NCBI GenBank assembly: GCA_907165275.2
Contig: OU015655.1
Span: forward strand, 6,894,501 to 6,958,500
DNA length: 64,000 bases
Source: Zygaena filipendulae
Taxonomy: Eukaryota; Arthropoda; Insecta; Lepidoptera; Zygaenidae
Direction: 5' to 3'
This document shows positions 24,366 to 34,858 of the stretch, in pieces. The translations under genes and the position numbers were made by a program. The notes beneath the pieces were generated by a model. It was not told the DNA's origin, did not search any database, and saw only the letters and a program-made list of their open reading frames with translations. The stretch's first letter is position 1; each line of letters begins with the position of its first letter.

Positions 24366-25008
24366 TTTTGTTACCTGCATGATTTTTTTTTCCAACCTAT
24401 TTTAATGATATATGGCCTACTTAAACAAAGCAAGAAAAAGAAAAAAAAATTATGCATAAGTTAATGAAATAGAGCGTTTCAAAGTTCCTACTTTTGAATT
24501 TACCGCTAAAACGCGGAATGACGTCACTAGTTAAAAATTACGCCTTATTAATCTGTGATAGAGATGTCACTGTCGTATTGATAGGGTCATGTGACACTGA
24601 CAGAGAGGTTACTTCAATATCCAAATTATTATTTTGGAAATTAAGGTTGAACTGTGTCGAGTTACTTTCAAAAGTTCCAGAAAAGAATCGAAATGCATCT
24701 TACCGATGAATTTTAAAGTAAAAATATTCGGAAAAAGGAAAATATGTGTTGACTGTATGCTCTAATTTCTTTTGCCTTCCCTGAAAGAGGTAAATGTTTC
24801 TTAAAAAAATAAAAGTGATTTACTTAATATGTTAGGGGTGACTGAGATTGGTGTTCGTTGCAACGTTCCGTTTCACAAAATTAAAAGTTGAATATTTTGG
24901 AAACTATTGATCATTTTTTAGTACACCTTTCACGATAATGCTTTTCTAAGGCTCTATTTTCGAAATATTGACACAATTTCTCATTATGAATTTCATGCAA
25001 GTACCCTA
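24366..25008 (+). mobile_element. MITE, AGGGTACTTGCATGA family, diverged copy
   Basis: Right end TCATGCAAGTACCCT intact; left end degraded (TTACCTGCATGA). The interior matches 52978-53433 over most of its length: GAGCGTTTCAAAGTTC, ACGCGGAATGACGTCACT, GTCATGTGACACTGACAG, GGTTGAACTGTGTCGAGTTA and AAATATTGACACAATTTCT. A 71-codon frame at 24494 lies inside the element and is not conserved in the other copy. Confidence 0.8.
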
Positions 25009-26155
25009 TTTATTATAAGAGGCCAGGTTATGCCGCAATTTTTAAATAACAATTATTAATAATGTTGAATACTTGATCCTACCAAAAACATTTTCATGTA
25101 AAATGATGCCAAGACGAGTCCTTAAGACGGGCACTGTCAAAAAGTTATCAGATATGGGGCATTTCACGTGAAGCGGGCAGGCCAAAACAGGTTCACACTT
25201 CCGATTTCAGTTATATTTGAGAATGTTATACCTGTACATGTTCTCAACACAGATACAAAATATTTTTAAAGTGGCGAACCTAGTTTACGAGATATCGGTC
25301 TTTGAAGATTTCAGTTACGGCGAGTTATGGACTACTTCAAATGCCATTATGCGGCTTAAAAAAGATGCAGAAAAATATTTTTGCCACTGTATTCTATACT
25401 TTATTATATGACTTTTTAAACCTTATAATTGAATTTACAATATTTTTATTAAATAGCTGAAAAAAAAAGAAAATAATTTTTATTTTTTATTTTTTACAAT
25501 CTCGGCATTTTTTTATATTTTTTTTAGTATATTAGAAATAAAGCTTATATCATATTCATAATCCATGCCAAGTTTCATAATGGGCCGCGCAGTCGTTTAG
25601 GAGCTATTTGTGTTTAAAACCGAAAGGAGGCGGCGGCGGCTCCTTACTCGCGTGTAGTCAGTCACCGCTACTTACATGGTAGGTCATATAAATGGTTTTT
25701 TTTTTTTGGTTTGATAGAGATCTTAGGGTATCTAATAATTATAACAAAGAATTATAGGTAATTCATCGGTTTATTTGAAAATCTTTACAGTTTTATGAGT
25801 GGAAAGTCACTTGTTCGTTTGATGATGATACCGTCACGCGCCAGTGCTTGGAATGAAAGCGTGGAATTTTTTTGTGCCAGGTATAGTTATTGCAGAATCA
25901 AAACGGCTCTTGAGTTTGTTTCTGTATTGATCGATTTCATTTATATCAGCATAATAAATTGCAGTGTGTGGCAATGATGCTTTTGCCCAATCATTTTGGT
26001 GTAATCATTGCTTTTGGTGTAATAATCGCTTTATCTGGACCTGACTGTAAACTAGCTCGTGTCGCCAAGCGTTTTATATTGCCACCAAGACCATCACAAG
26101 GCCCTTTTCCGTGAGAAGTAGCATGGAAATGGATTTCTGCTTCTGTTCTTAATAT

Positions 26156-26859
26156 AAGCTCTTAATGTGCAACATCGATGAGTTGTACCGACAGTTCAAA
26201 TTAGAATACCCTGAGACAAGGGTGGGACTCACGAGATATTTGCTGAGAACTACAGCTTTGTAATACAAGATGCTGCTCAGTCTTTCCACTAGAACAATGA
26301 CCAGGCTACTCTTCTGACGTCGGTTTATTGTTATCGCCAAGGACAAGATATAAATCATGGAAGTATGGTAATCATATCAGATGACTTAAAACACGATACA
26401 GCCACTTTTTTCAACTTTCAAAATATTCTGCATCAGTATCTCCAAGAAAATAACGTTATTACTAAGAAATATATCTTTATAACCGACGGCGCATCACAAT
26501 ATTTAAAAAATAGATTTAATTTTATAAACCTTTTCTACTTCAATCATGATTTTGGAACAGAAGCAGAAATCCATTTCCATGCTACTTCTCACGGAAAAGG
26601 GCCTTGTGATGGTCTTGGTGGCAATATAAAACGCTTGGCGACACGAGCTAGTTTACAGTCAGGTCCAGATAAAGCGATTATTACACCAAAAGGTTTATAT
26701 GATTGGGCAAAAGCATCATTGCCACACACTGCAATTTATTATGCTGATATAAATGAAATCGATCAATACAGAAACAAACTCAAGAGCCGTTTTGATTCTG
26801 CAATAACTATACCTGGCACAAAAAAATTCCACGCTTTCATTCCAAGCACTGGCGCGTGA
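26156..26859 (+). pseudogene. Relic of an unclassified transposon-type protein (HGKGPCDG motif)
   Basis: The longest clean frame is 26365-26859 (164 residues, stop TGA). Reading upstream in the same frame gives YSFVIQDAAQSFHW, an in-frame TAG, then NNDQATLLTSVYCYRQ, so the ATG at 26365 is not a natural start. Before that, in another frame, comes MCNIDELYRQFKLEYPETRV. Conserved-looking blocks are VIISDDLKHDT, FITDGASQYLKNR and HATSHGKGPCDGLGGNIKR. I recall this block order from uncharacterised proteins of insects and cnidarians. Spaced aspartates (QDAAQ, TDGAS, CDG) suggest a DDE-type nuclease fold, which is inference. It is broken by at least one frameshift and one stop. The C-terminal third also exists in inverted, antisense form in the left arm of the palindrome. 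Confidence 0.75.
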
Positions 26860-27537
26860 CGGTATCATCATCAAACGAACAAGTGACTTTCCACTCATAA
26901 AACTGTAAAGATTTTCAAATAAACCGATGAATTACCTATAATTCTTTGTTATAATTATTAGATACCCTAAGATCTCTATCAAACCAAAAAAAAAAACCAT
27001 TTATATGACCTACCATGTAAGTAGCGGTGACTGACTACACGCGAGTAAGGAGCCGCCGCCGCCTCCTTTCGGTTTTAAACACAAATAGCTCCTAAACGAC
27101 TGCGCGGCCCATTATGAAACTTGGCATGGATTATGAATATGATATAAGCTTTATTTCTAATATACTAAAAAAAATATAAAAAAATGCCGAGATTGTAAAA
27201 AATAAAAAATAAAAATTATTTTCTTTTTTTTTCAGCTATTTAATAAAAATATTGTAAATTCAATTATAAGGTTTAAAAAGTCATATAATAAAGTATAGAA
27301 TCCAGTGGCAAAAATATTTTTCTGCATCTTTTTTAAGCCGCATAATGGCATTTGAAGTAGTCCATAACTCGCCGTAACTGAAATCTTCAAAGACCGATAT
27401 CTCGTAAACTAGGTTCGCCACTTTAAAAATATTTTGTATCTGTGTTGAGAACATGTACAGGTATAACATTCTCAAATATAACTGAAATCGGAAGTGTGAA
27501 CCTGTTTTGGCCTGCCCGCTTCACGTGAAATGCCCCA

Positions 27538-27822
27538 GATCTCATGTAGAGCCAAGCTTATAACTCTACTCACCCTAACTCTACAAGGCCTAACTTCTCA
27601 ATCTCTACGCCTTAGTCAGAATATGTGGTTTGGCCATTTCGCTCCATTCACATGAGCGTAAGGTGAAAAATTTATCCACTGTTAATTACTTTTCTGTTAT
27701 ACAAAGGTTCTTGCAGTAACGAAACGGCCAAGCCACAATATATTATTCTGACTAAGGAGTAAAGTTTGAGAAGCCTTGTAGAGTTAGGGTATGTTGACTT
27801 ATAAGCTTAGCTCTACATGAGA
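27538..27822. mobile_element. MITE inside the right arm of the palindrome
   Basis: Ends CTCATGTAGAGC and GCTCTACATGAG; both sides read AGATCT at the junction. Inner arms include AAGCTTATAA and CTAACTCTACAAGGC with their mirrors. It is absent from the left arm, where the sequence runs GTTATCAGATATGGGGC without a break, so it inserted after the palindrome formed. Confidence 0.85.
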
Positions 27823-27893
27823 TCTGATAACTTTTTGACAGTGCCCGTCTTAAGGACTCATCTTGGCATCATTTTACATGAAAATGTTTTTGG

Positions 27894-28594
27894 TGGGATT
27901 TCATCTTTTTGTAAGTCAAAATTACGGAAGTCTCATACAAACATCCATCCCCTATATTAAAGAGTTAGGGAATAAAAGTTACAAGTTTTATAATTTTTTT
28001 GTTGTTTGTATACTAATACTAGCTAACATGCCAAATTTCAGCTTTTTAGGGCATTAGGAAATACCCTGAGAATTTTGATGATCATCAGTGAGTCAGTGAC
28101 GAAATCAGGGTTATTTAGATGTCAATAAAATCTAAAATATAAGAGCTATGCAATTAAAATTTTATGTTTGACAAGTCCGCTATTGACAACATATCCTGAG
28201 AATTTCGTTTATCTGGTATAATCCGAAACCAAGTTATAAGGGTTCAAAAAAAACGACGAAGCGCTTCGAGAAAAGATTGGCTCGTCTTGGCTTGTCATTG
28301 TTGCTTTTAATCAAATTTATTTTTATAAAACTAATATTTTCGCCCCTAAAATTTCAAAACTAAGCCAAAAATTTTGGCGCTATTATTATTATTTTTTTAC
28401 TTTTTAATAATATTATTTTATTTAGGGGAATTGAGGAGTTTTTGACTTAACCTTTAGGGGTGAATGTTTTCGAGAGTTGATAACACTGCGTCAAAGATTT
28501 CTCAGATTGTCACGAATCAAAGAGCGGTGAACATCGAGGAGAGGTCGTGGAGGATTTTACCATCTAGCCACCATCGCCGTTCGCCAATTACACC
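27894..28594 (+). promoter_or_regulatory. 5' flank and 5' UTR of the Y-box gene
   Basis: About 700 bp between the palindrome and the Y-box ATG. The last 150 bp (about 28440-28594) are GC-richer, lack repeats and probably form the 5' UTR. No TATA box was seen at a usual distance. A 95-codon frame from 28464 runs through the UTR and exon 1 out of frame and is not coding. Confidence 0.45.
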
Positions 28595-31500
28595 ATGGCT
28601 GATACCGAAAAAGCGCCGCAGCAGCAGCCCCAACAACAGCAGCAACAAGAACAGCCACCGCAGGCACCAAAAGTGGCCAAACAAAAGCAGGTTATTGGTA
28701 AGTGCGGCTTGGTACGTACGCCATTTTGATTTTTGTACGCTTGCGAGTTAGTCACCAAAAGCACATGGCAAATTGTACATTCAGATACGAGTATTTCTGC
28801 GATTTAATGTTGAAATAATACTAATCACTACAATTTTCGCATGCAAGGCGCGAATAATTTCTTATTAGATATTAAAATAGGTCTCAGCCAGAAACTAGGT
28901 GGTTATTGATCGTGTGTGTGATCAGTGATGCCCTCGCCCAACTAACTTGCCTACCTACCAACCTATTAGGAAAAAGTAATTTTAATTCAATTAGTTACAT
29001 TAATTTCAATCCAAATATAGTAATTTTAAATTAATTCTAAATAATTTCCAATAGGTATTGATTTTTCCTCACAAGGGTAAAAAGGTAGTTCAATGTTTCT
29101 GTATGAATTTTGGACGACAATTTTTCCTCGCCCTAAAGGGGTACCTAGTTTTTCTGTTATATATAGAATAATTCCCCCAATTGTAAGTACCTACTGCTGA
29201 CTGTTTTATTGGATCAGTGGCAAAGTATTTATTGCCTATAAACAGCAATTTCTTGCAAACAGCAATTTAGGAAGGTGTCTGATCTTGATTCTAATATCTA
29301 CCCAACAAAATTTATTTGAAAATCATGATTACAAAATTCAATAAAACTCATCAACAGCTCTTCCCAAATCCAATATGACTACCTTATTTCTTAGTTTTGC
29401 CAATCAAGGAAATAACCAAATTTCCGTCCAAATCTTGCTTGCCAGTTTCACTTAGTAAGACTCGGTTTTGACCTCAATTTATTTTGTAATCATCTTATCA
29501 ACATATTTTATAGCTGTTCTGCGCGGTTTCACCCACGATAATTTCGGAGTTCCCATGGAATTGTTCCATACAAACTTTTCAACCCCTTTTCATCCCCTTA
29601 GGGGTTGAATTTTCAAAAATCCTTATCGGATGCCTACGTCATACAAAGAACACACCCTCCAAGTTTAGACTATGTGTTGATCCATCAGTCATCCAGGACA
29701 AAGGATTTTATATACATATATAGATATGAAAAGTTAGCTGTTCTAGAAAATTCGCTTTGCATATTTTATGTAAATTAATTCTACCCTCTAAATATAAAAA
29801 TAAAAACCAGTAATGAAATTTTAATTGTAATTTGTATTATTGTTATTTCATAAAATAAACTACATATTCACCTGGAGTAAGGTCTTGCAGTAGGTATTCT
29901 TAATTAAAAGTTGATAGATTTGAGAAAGTAGGGACTTGCTACATGTCCTATTTTAATTGAATAAACCATTATGATATCTTATATTGTCGCTTAAGTTCTA
30001 ATACCTACCACATAAGTCAAAAAATTCAACTTTTCCGGAGATCAGAAAAAACTGTTTCATTACCACTCTTTAGAGTTAGGTTTTTTCAATATACAAATTA
30101 TGAAAATAGCAGGTATGTATAATTCATGTAGGCACATTTTAAAACAAAATGACTTGCTTGCAAATCTCGAAACATATTTTGTTCAAAATTTGGCTTCTGT
30201 GGTGTTAGAACTTATCGACGATATGCTATAAAAAAATTAGTGCATATCTTTATAAATCACATGTCACATTGTTTGTCTGCAATGGACTCCGAAACTACTG
30301 AACGGATTTTGATAAAATTTTGTAACCATTTATAACATGGTCCAACTTAAAAGATTAAAAGATTTTTATCTCGGAATTCCCGCGGGAACTCCGGAATTAA
30401 TGCAGGGAACAGCTAATCACCGTAAACTACTGTCAGGGGTACGAAGAAGGACATAGAGTAGGTACTTTTTCCCGGTATTCCCGCAGGAACTCCGAAATTA
30501 CTGCAGATGAAATCACAGGGGACAGCTAGTTTAGTATATAATATGTTCAATTATTATTATTATAGCCTTTATTTCACATTCAATTTACATGTCATTTCAA
30601 TAAGTAATTATATCATTGTATGGAATCATTTCATTTCGCCACCTTTTCTGGATACTCAGAAATAGGAAAAGAAAAGCTGGCAGACAAAAAATTAGATGGC
30701 AAGACAAAATACAGAAAATGGACAGGTATTGGTGGAGAACAGCGCAGGAAATTTAAGGGCAATAAGTTGATGCCTCAACTGACAGGTTCTATTAAAAGTA
30801 GTTTGAATGAAGTCCACTTGTCTTCATCTTCTCAATCTCAACCTGAGCACTTGCCACCGACATCAAGTCTATCAATTCCACCTAGAGTCGAAGTACCCAC
30901 ACAACAAACTATTTAAGACACTATAATGGTCCAGTGATCACTTCAGGACTCACGATCAAGAGAAATAAGTGTTGCTATAGGAGAGATGATTGCAATAGAT
31001 ACCAACCTATATCTATAGTAGAAAACAGTGGTTTTATCTAGGGTTACTACCTTTATTTGGAAAAAAAATATTATTTTTCCGAAAAAATGTGCATAAATAT
31101 AGTACTTTTGGGAAATGCAGGGAAAAAATAGCATAAAAATATTTTGTTATCATTATGTATCAGCAGCATTCATTTACAAATTATTGCTAGTTTGACAGTT
31201 GACGTTTTGTTGCCGGGTATGCTGTTCTGAGATTCCCCGTGCTGCACTGAAAGTGCGTTCCAGAGCAGTCATAGTTAATATAAAAAAGCGCGACAGTTGA
31301 AGTAGGCATAAAAATATAGTATTTTTCGTACTATATTATTTTTCTATAATAAATAGTACAATTGACTGAAATATAGTACGATACTACATACAATATAGTA
31401 CGAGTGGCAACCCTAGTTTTATCACTCTTATGAAGGAGCTTAAGCCAAAATATGTACTACCCAGTAGAAAATATATGATAGCTTTTAAGTGCAGATTATA

Positions 31501-33876
31501 ATCGTCATATTTTGCTGACTAGTCACCGACTATAAAAGTTGCCAAATAGCGACTAGTCGGCCCATCTCTACTGACAATGTTGTTTCCCTGATTACTTCAT
31601 TTCTTAGTCTGTCTTTTCTTGTTATCATACGCAATACGCATTGATCTTTCCATAGCTCTTTGACATATCCTTACTTTCTCCTCTTGTCCTGCTGTTAGTG
31701 CCCAAGTTTGTTAGCCATAAGTAAGAGTTGGTATTATAGTAGTGTTAAAAACTGCAGATTTAATTTTTTGGGATAGATTACTTTTCATAACGTACTTAAG
31801 ACTCCAGTATTTTTCCTTGCCTTGCAGGTTCTTTGTTTGATCTCTTTTTTTTGTATAATTATTTAAACACAAATAATTTTTCTGATTTCAGCCGAGAAGG
31901 TTTCGGGCACTGTAAAATGGTTCAACGTCAAATCTGGATATGGCTTCATCAACAGGTACCTAAGTTTCATTTTTTTGTGAAACTTTTTTGAAAGTGATAG
32001 AGCTTTGAAGTAAGTAATTTAAAGTAATAATTCTGTGGCTGGTATTCAATATCAGGCGAAGATCCAGCTCTTAAGGGTTGTGGGTGTGTGTTTTAGACTA
32101 AGAACATGTACTCGGAAAACAATGACACTTTTACAGCTATAAAGCATATATTTTGGCGTCCTAATCACGCACGGTTCATTGGTATTTTGTTACCGATGCA
32201 TTTGATACATCGATCTCACGACATTTGAGCAATCAACCTCAATTAGGGTTGTCAGCATACCCACCATGCCCATTAGGGTAGATTCGCGCTTGCCCAGTAT
32301 CCACACACTAGCACTGTTTAGTTAGGGCAGGTGGCATCATGTAATAATGTTAAAACATCATTGCCCTAAAAACTCATAATATTATTTTAATCAGGAACGA
32401 CACAAAAGAGGATGTATTCGTGCATCAAACAGCGATCGCCCGAAATAACCCGCGCAAGGCTGTGCGCTCGGTCGGCGACGGTGAGGCGGTGGAGTTTGCC
32501 GTGGTCGCCGGGGAGAAAGGTTACGAAGCAGCCGGAGTAACTGGTCCCGGTGGCGAGCCAGTAAAGGGCTCGCCTTATGCAGCTGACAAACGCCGCGGAT
32601 ACCATCGTCAGTGAGTATACTTAATTTATTTTTGTCAACATTAATTACTATTGAGAAGAAAGTCTGTCTTTACATAGTATAAACTGAAGTCGCTTCGTGC
32701 GAACTGTCTGTTCACTATAAACTTAAAAACTACTGAATGGATTTTAAAACGGTTTTCACCAATAGATGAATGATTCATGAGCAAAGTTTATATCTATAGT
32801 TTATCCTTGAATTCCCACGGGAACTCTGAAAATAAACCGCAAGGACAGCTGGTCATATAAAAAATGTGGTATAGTGGTAACATGACTGTTTGGTAGTTAA
32901 GTGATGCTGCTATGTGTATGCTTTAGTTGAAAAATAAGTATACATACTTTAAGTTTTACTTCTTGTTGTAGATTTTACCCCCGTCAAGGTGGCGGACGTG
33001 GTGGTGAGGGAGCTCCACGCAGAGGAGGCATGGGACGTCGTGGGCCCCCGCCTAACCAGGGGGGCGCACAGGGGGACGAAGGGCAGGAGGCAGGTGCAGC
33101 ACCACCCCAGCGCAGGTGATTGTGATTAACAATGCAAATTTAATAAATCTATTTAAACTTTGTTATGTACAAATAAAAATGTTTTATCTATTGAGTTTGC
33201 ATGTTCTACTACTGTGTTGCATCACAGGGTAGTATGTCTATCAATGGTCCCAACTGTCAGAACACTATAATTATAAGATGCATGTATAGCGACTGAGAGG
33301 AATACCAATTGGACACTAGGTTGTCGAATCTTCGCCTTTATTTTGGCGTATTGTATAATGTGGCCGTTTACAAAGGGTTAGTTTTGTATAATTCCAAGGA
33401 ATAAGGATAGAAAATGTGGTGGGTATCAGGATTCAGGAGTCTAGTACTATTTAATTCTGTTGTGGTCACACCTAACTTAACCTAATCTAGCATGTTGGTG
33501 TGATTGCAGAAACGAAACAGTATTTTTCCAATTATCCTGTCGTGTTTTATAAACAGGTGAATATTTATATATGTATAATGTTGGGATTGATAAAATATGT
33601 ATTATCCCAAACAGTTACTATCGTCGCAACTTCCGCGGTGGACGGCGTGGCAGTGGTCCAGGCCCCATGAATCGCGGCGGATACCGTCGCATGCGCCCGC
33701 GCAACTTCCAGGGCCAGGGCCCACAGAACCAAGGTCAACGTGGGGGCCTGCTTGAAGCCGGGGCCGCTCCGTCCACTGGCGCCGCGCCGCAGCAACAACA
33801 GCAAGCTAAGCCTAAAAATAACGCCAAGCCTGCAGGCACTACCATCGAGACTACCGCAAGCGAAAGCCAGGCCTAA
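28595..33876 (+). CDS. yps: Y-box (cold-shock domain) RNA-binding protein, five exons, 262 aa
   Basis: Binds and packages mRNA in cytoplasmic RNP granules; homologous to Drosophila Yps and vertebrate YBX proteins. Exons: 28595-28697, 31892-31955, 32395-32610, 32972-33115, 33615-33876. They total 789 nt, with GT/AG ends and phases 1,2,2,2 that join without a break. The ATG sits in a CACCATGG context. Exon 1 encodes a Q/P-rich N-terminus. Exons 2-3 encode the cold-shock domain, with RNP1 (KSGYGFINR) and RNP2 (DVFVHQTAI) on either side of the exon 2/3 junction, then the [18 protein letters not shown] linker. Exon 4 and exon 5 are R/G-rich ([25 protein letters not shown]) and end in a QQQQQ tract and TTASESQA. 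Poly(A) signals lie at 34327 and 34627. Intron 1 (3.2 kb) is packed with transposon remnants. Confidence 0.95.
29513..29740 (-). repeat. Family-B repeat in Y-box intron 1
   Basis: AGCTGTTCTGCGCGGTTTCA, CCCCTTTTCATCCCCTTAGG, TACGTCATACAAAGAACACA and GATCCATCAGTCATCCAGGA are shared with reverse-orientation copies at 43690 and 54850. It is like family A at the GC-rich end but has a different body. Confidence 0.75.
30240..30530 (+). repeat. Family-A repeats, two adjoining copies
   Basis: The first ends ATGCAGGGAACAGCTAATCA at about 30420. The second starts CCGTAAACTACTGTCAGGGG and ends CAGGGGACAGCTAGTTTA. The same pair arrangement occurs at 47395-47676. Confidence 0.75.
30655..30790 (+). pseudogene. 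LINE reverse-transcriptase C-terminal fragment
   Basis: One frame reads [19 protein letters not shown] then YWWRTAQE, a pattern typical of the end of non-LTR retrotransposon ORF2 proteins (a GRP/GRQ..RW.D motif followed by W.R.AQ). The 98-codon open frame at 30620-30916 is in a different phase and has no recognisable domain. Confidence 0.5.
31039..31415 (-). mobile_element. Non-autonomous hAT element with transposase remnant
   Basis: Flanked by exact 8-bp duplications GTTTTATC (31031-31038 and 31416-31423). Ends TAGGGTTACTAC and GTGGCAACCCTA. On the minus strand around 31150-31285 a frame reads [18 protein letters not shown], the hAT dimerisation motif (E.FS.A). So this is an internally deleted autonomous element that keeps the C-terminus of its transposase. 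It sits in Y-box intron 1. Confidence 0.88.
31571..31830 (-). pseudogene. LINE (RTE-like) reverse-transcriptase fragment
   Basis: On the minus strand, a frame reads [20 protein letters not shown], then [10 protein letters not shown], a stop, QTWALT, and [12 protein letters not shown]. The LTYG.QTW...QRAMERSM signature is typical of RTE/CR1-like reverse transcriptases. There is one stop and no catalytic FADD. It is probably a dead 5'-truncated insertion in Y-box intron 1. Confidence 0.8.
32690..32853 (+). repeat. Family-A repeat in Y-box intron 3
   Basis: TGAAGTCGCTTCGTGCGAAC, CTACTGAATGGATTTTAAAA, CTTGAATTCCCACGGGAACT and GGACAGCTGGTCA. Confidence 0.7.
33117..33177 (+). promoter_or_regulatory. 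Candidate intronic stop and poly(A) signals in Y-box intron 4
   Basis: If the exon 4 donor is not used, the frame continues CGC AGG TGA, ending one codon later. AATAAA hexamers follow at 33142 and 33172, then a T/GT-rich stretch. This could give a shorter Y-box isoform lacking exon 5. Confidence 0.4.
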
Positions 33877-34660
33877 GAAACGGCACCACCTATTTCCACA
33901 TGAAACTTGTGACACTATTGCTAATCTTGTCATTTGACCAGTTTCAAAGGGTTGGACGGATTATTTCATGCTATTCACACCTAAGTTTTACAAATTTCAT
34001 GTGGTATATTGGCGGCACATTTGTGTAGAGATGTTAATTTTGTCACCCATCTGTATTTATTTTTTTAATGTCACTGATCATACAACAAGATCTTTGTATT
34101 TAATCAAACTACTTATCGTCTTTGATTAAAATGTCTTACAGGTTAGAAAGGTGGAGCTGCTAAGTATCATGGATTAAAGATGTGATATTTATTATTAAAT
34201 TAATATATTTTGTTGGTTTGGTATATATATTGGTCGTGCAGAATTTGCGTTGTATTTATTTATCTTTATATTCTGTATTTTGTAATAACCCTAGAAAGGT
34301 AATCATAGTTTGATGTACATTAATTTAATAAAACATTAATTTTCTAGGGTTAAAAAAATTGTGAGTATTGAAATCGTGCAATTTTAATTGTACGTGAGTT
34401 TTAAAGTACAGCAGCGCCCCAATGAATTGCTATGTACTCTTTATAAACCGACCTTTTCTTGTCTGTCGGTAATACTTTTAACAAGTGTATATTTTACTGT
34501 TGTACTTTTCCCGTGATATTTTTTTATTTATTACAACATTATTAGCATGAACATGTCTCAAAATTAGTGTTTTACATGTAACACATTCAGTGCTGACTGT
34601 TTACACAATGTGTTATAGCCACTGAGAATAAAATCTTTTTACCTGTGTGAATATTTTTCT
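33877..34660 (+). terminator. Y-box 3' UTR and polyadenylation region
   Basis: Follows the TAA at 33874-33876. AATAAA at 34327-34332 and at 34627-34632. The second is followed by a T-rich region (TTTTTCTTTTATTTTCC). A family-D fragment starts just past the second signal. Confidence 0.65.
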
Positions 34661-34694
34661 TTTATTTTCCCCCACGACTTCTTCACGTGGTATT

Positions 34695-34858
34695 TTTAAC
34701 CGACGAAAAAGGAGGAGGTTCTCATCGACGCGCGAAATTTCGACTGCGTGAACCGATTTTTGATGATTCTTTTTTTATTCGAAAGCTGGTGCTTCCCGAT
34801 TGGTCCCATTGTCATGAAATCAGGGTCTGATGATGGGATCTTGGATTTGGGTATGCAA
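34695..34858 (+). repeat. Family-D head fragment
   Basis: ACCGACGAAAAAGGAGGAGG, ATTCGAAAGCTGGTGCTTCC and GATGATGGGATCTTGGAT. Truncated at or just before the edge of the Tc1-like element at 34859. Confidence 0.75.

Larger units (their letters stand above)
25074..27893. mobile_element. 2.8 kb inverted repeat carrying a transposon ORF relic
   Basis: The left arm 25074-26148 is nearly identical to the reverse complement of 26555-27893. The arms mirror each other from CCAAAAACATTTTCATG at the outside to the CAGAAGCAGAAATCCATT region at the inside. A 285-bp MITE (27538-27822) interrupts only the right arm. The arms differ by few substitutions: two frames inside them translate almost identically on opposite strands. 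The clearest indel is near 25985 versus 26685. The central 406 bp plus the inner right arm hold the ORF relic described separately. No sure target duplication was seen. It may be a fold-back transposon or a snap-back duplication of the 3' end of a larger element. Confidence 0.9.

Noticed and set aside
25217..25977. Two plus-strand frames (64 and 60 codons) repeated exactly on the minus strand at 26716-27475
   Set aside because: The duplication reflects the palindrome arms. One is antisense to the HGKG-type ORF and neither looks like a real protein.
30620..30916. 98-codon plus-strand frame in Y-box intron 1
   Set aside because: It is out of phase with the LINE fragment it overlaps and shows no domain.
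33565..33933. 122-codon minus-strand frame
   Set aside because: Antisense of Y-box exon 5, open only because of its GC-rich repetitive codons.
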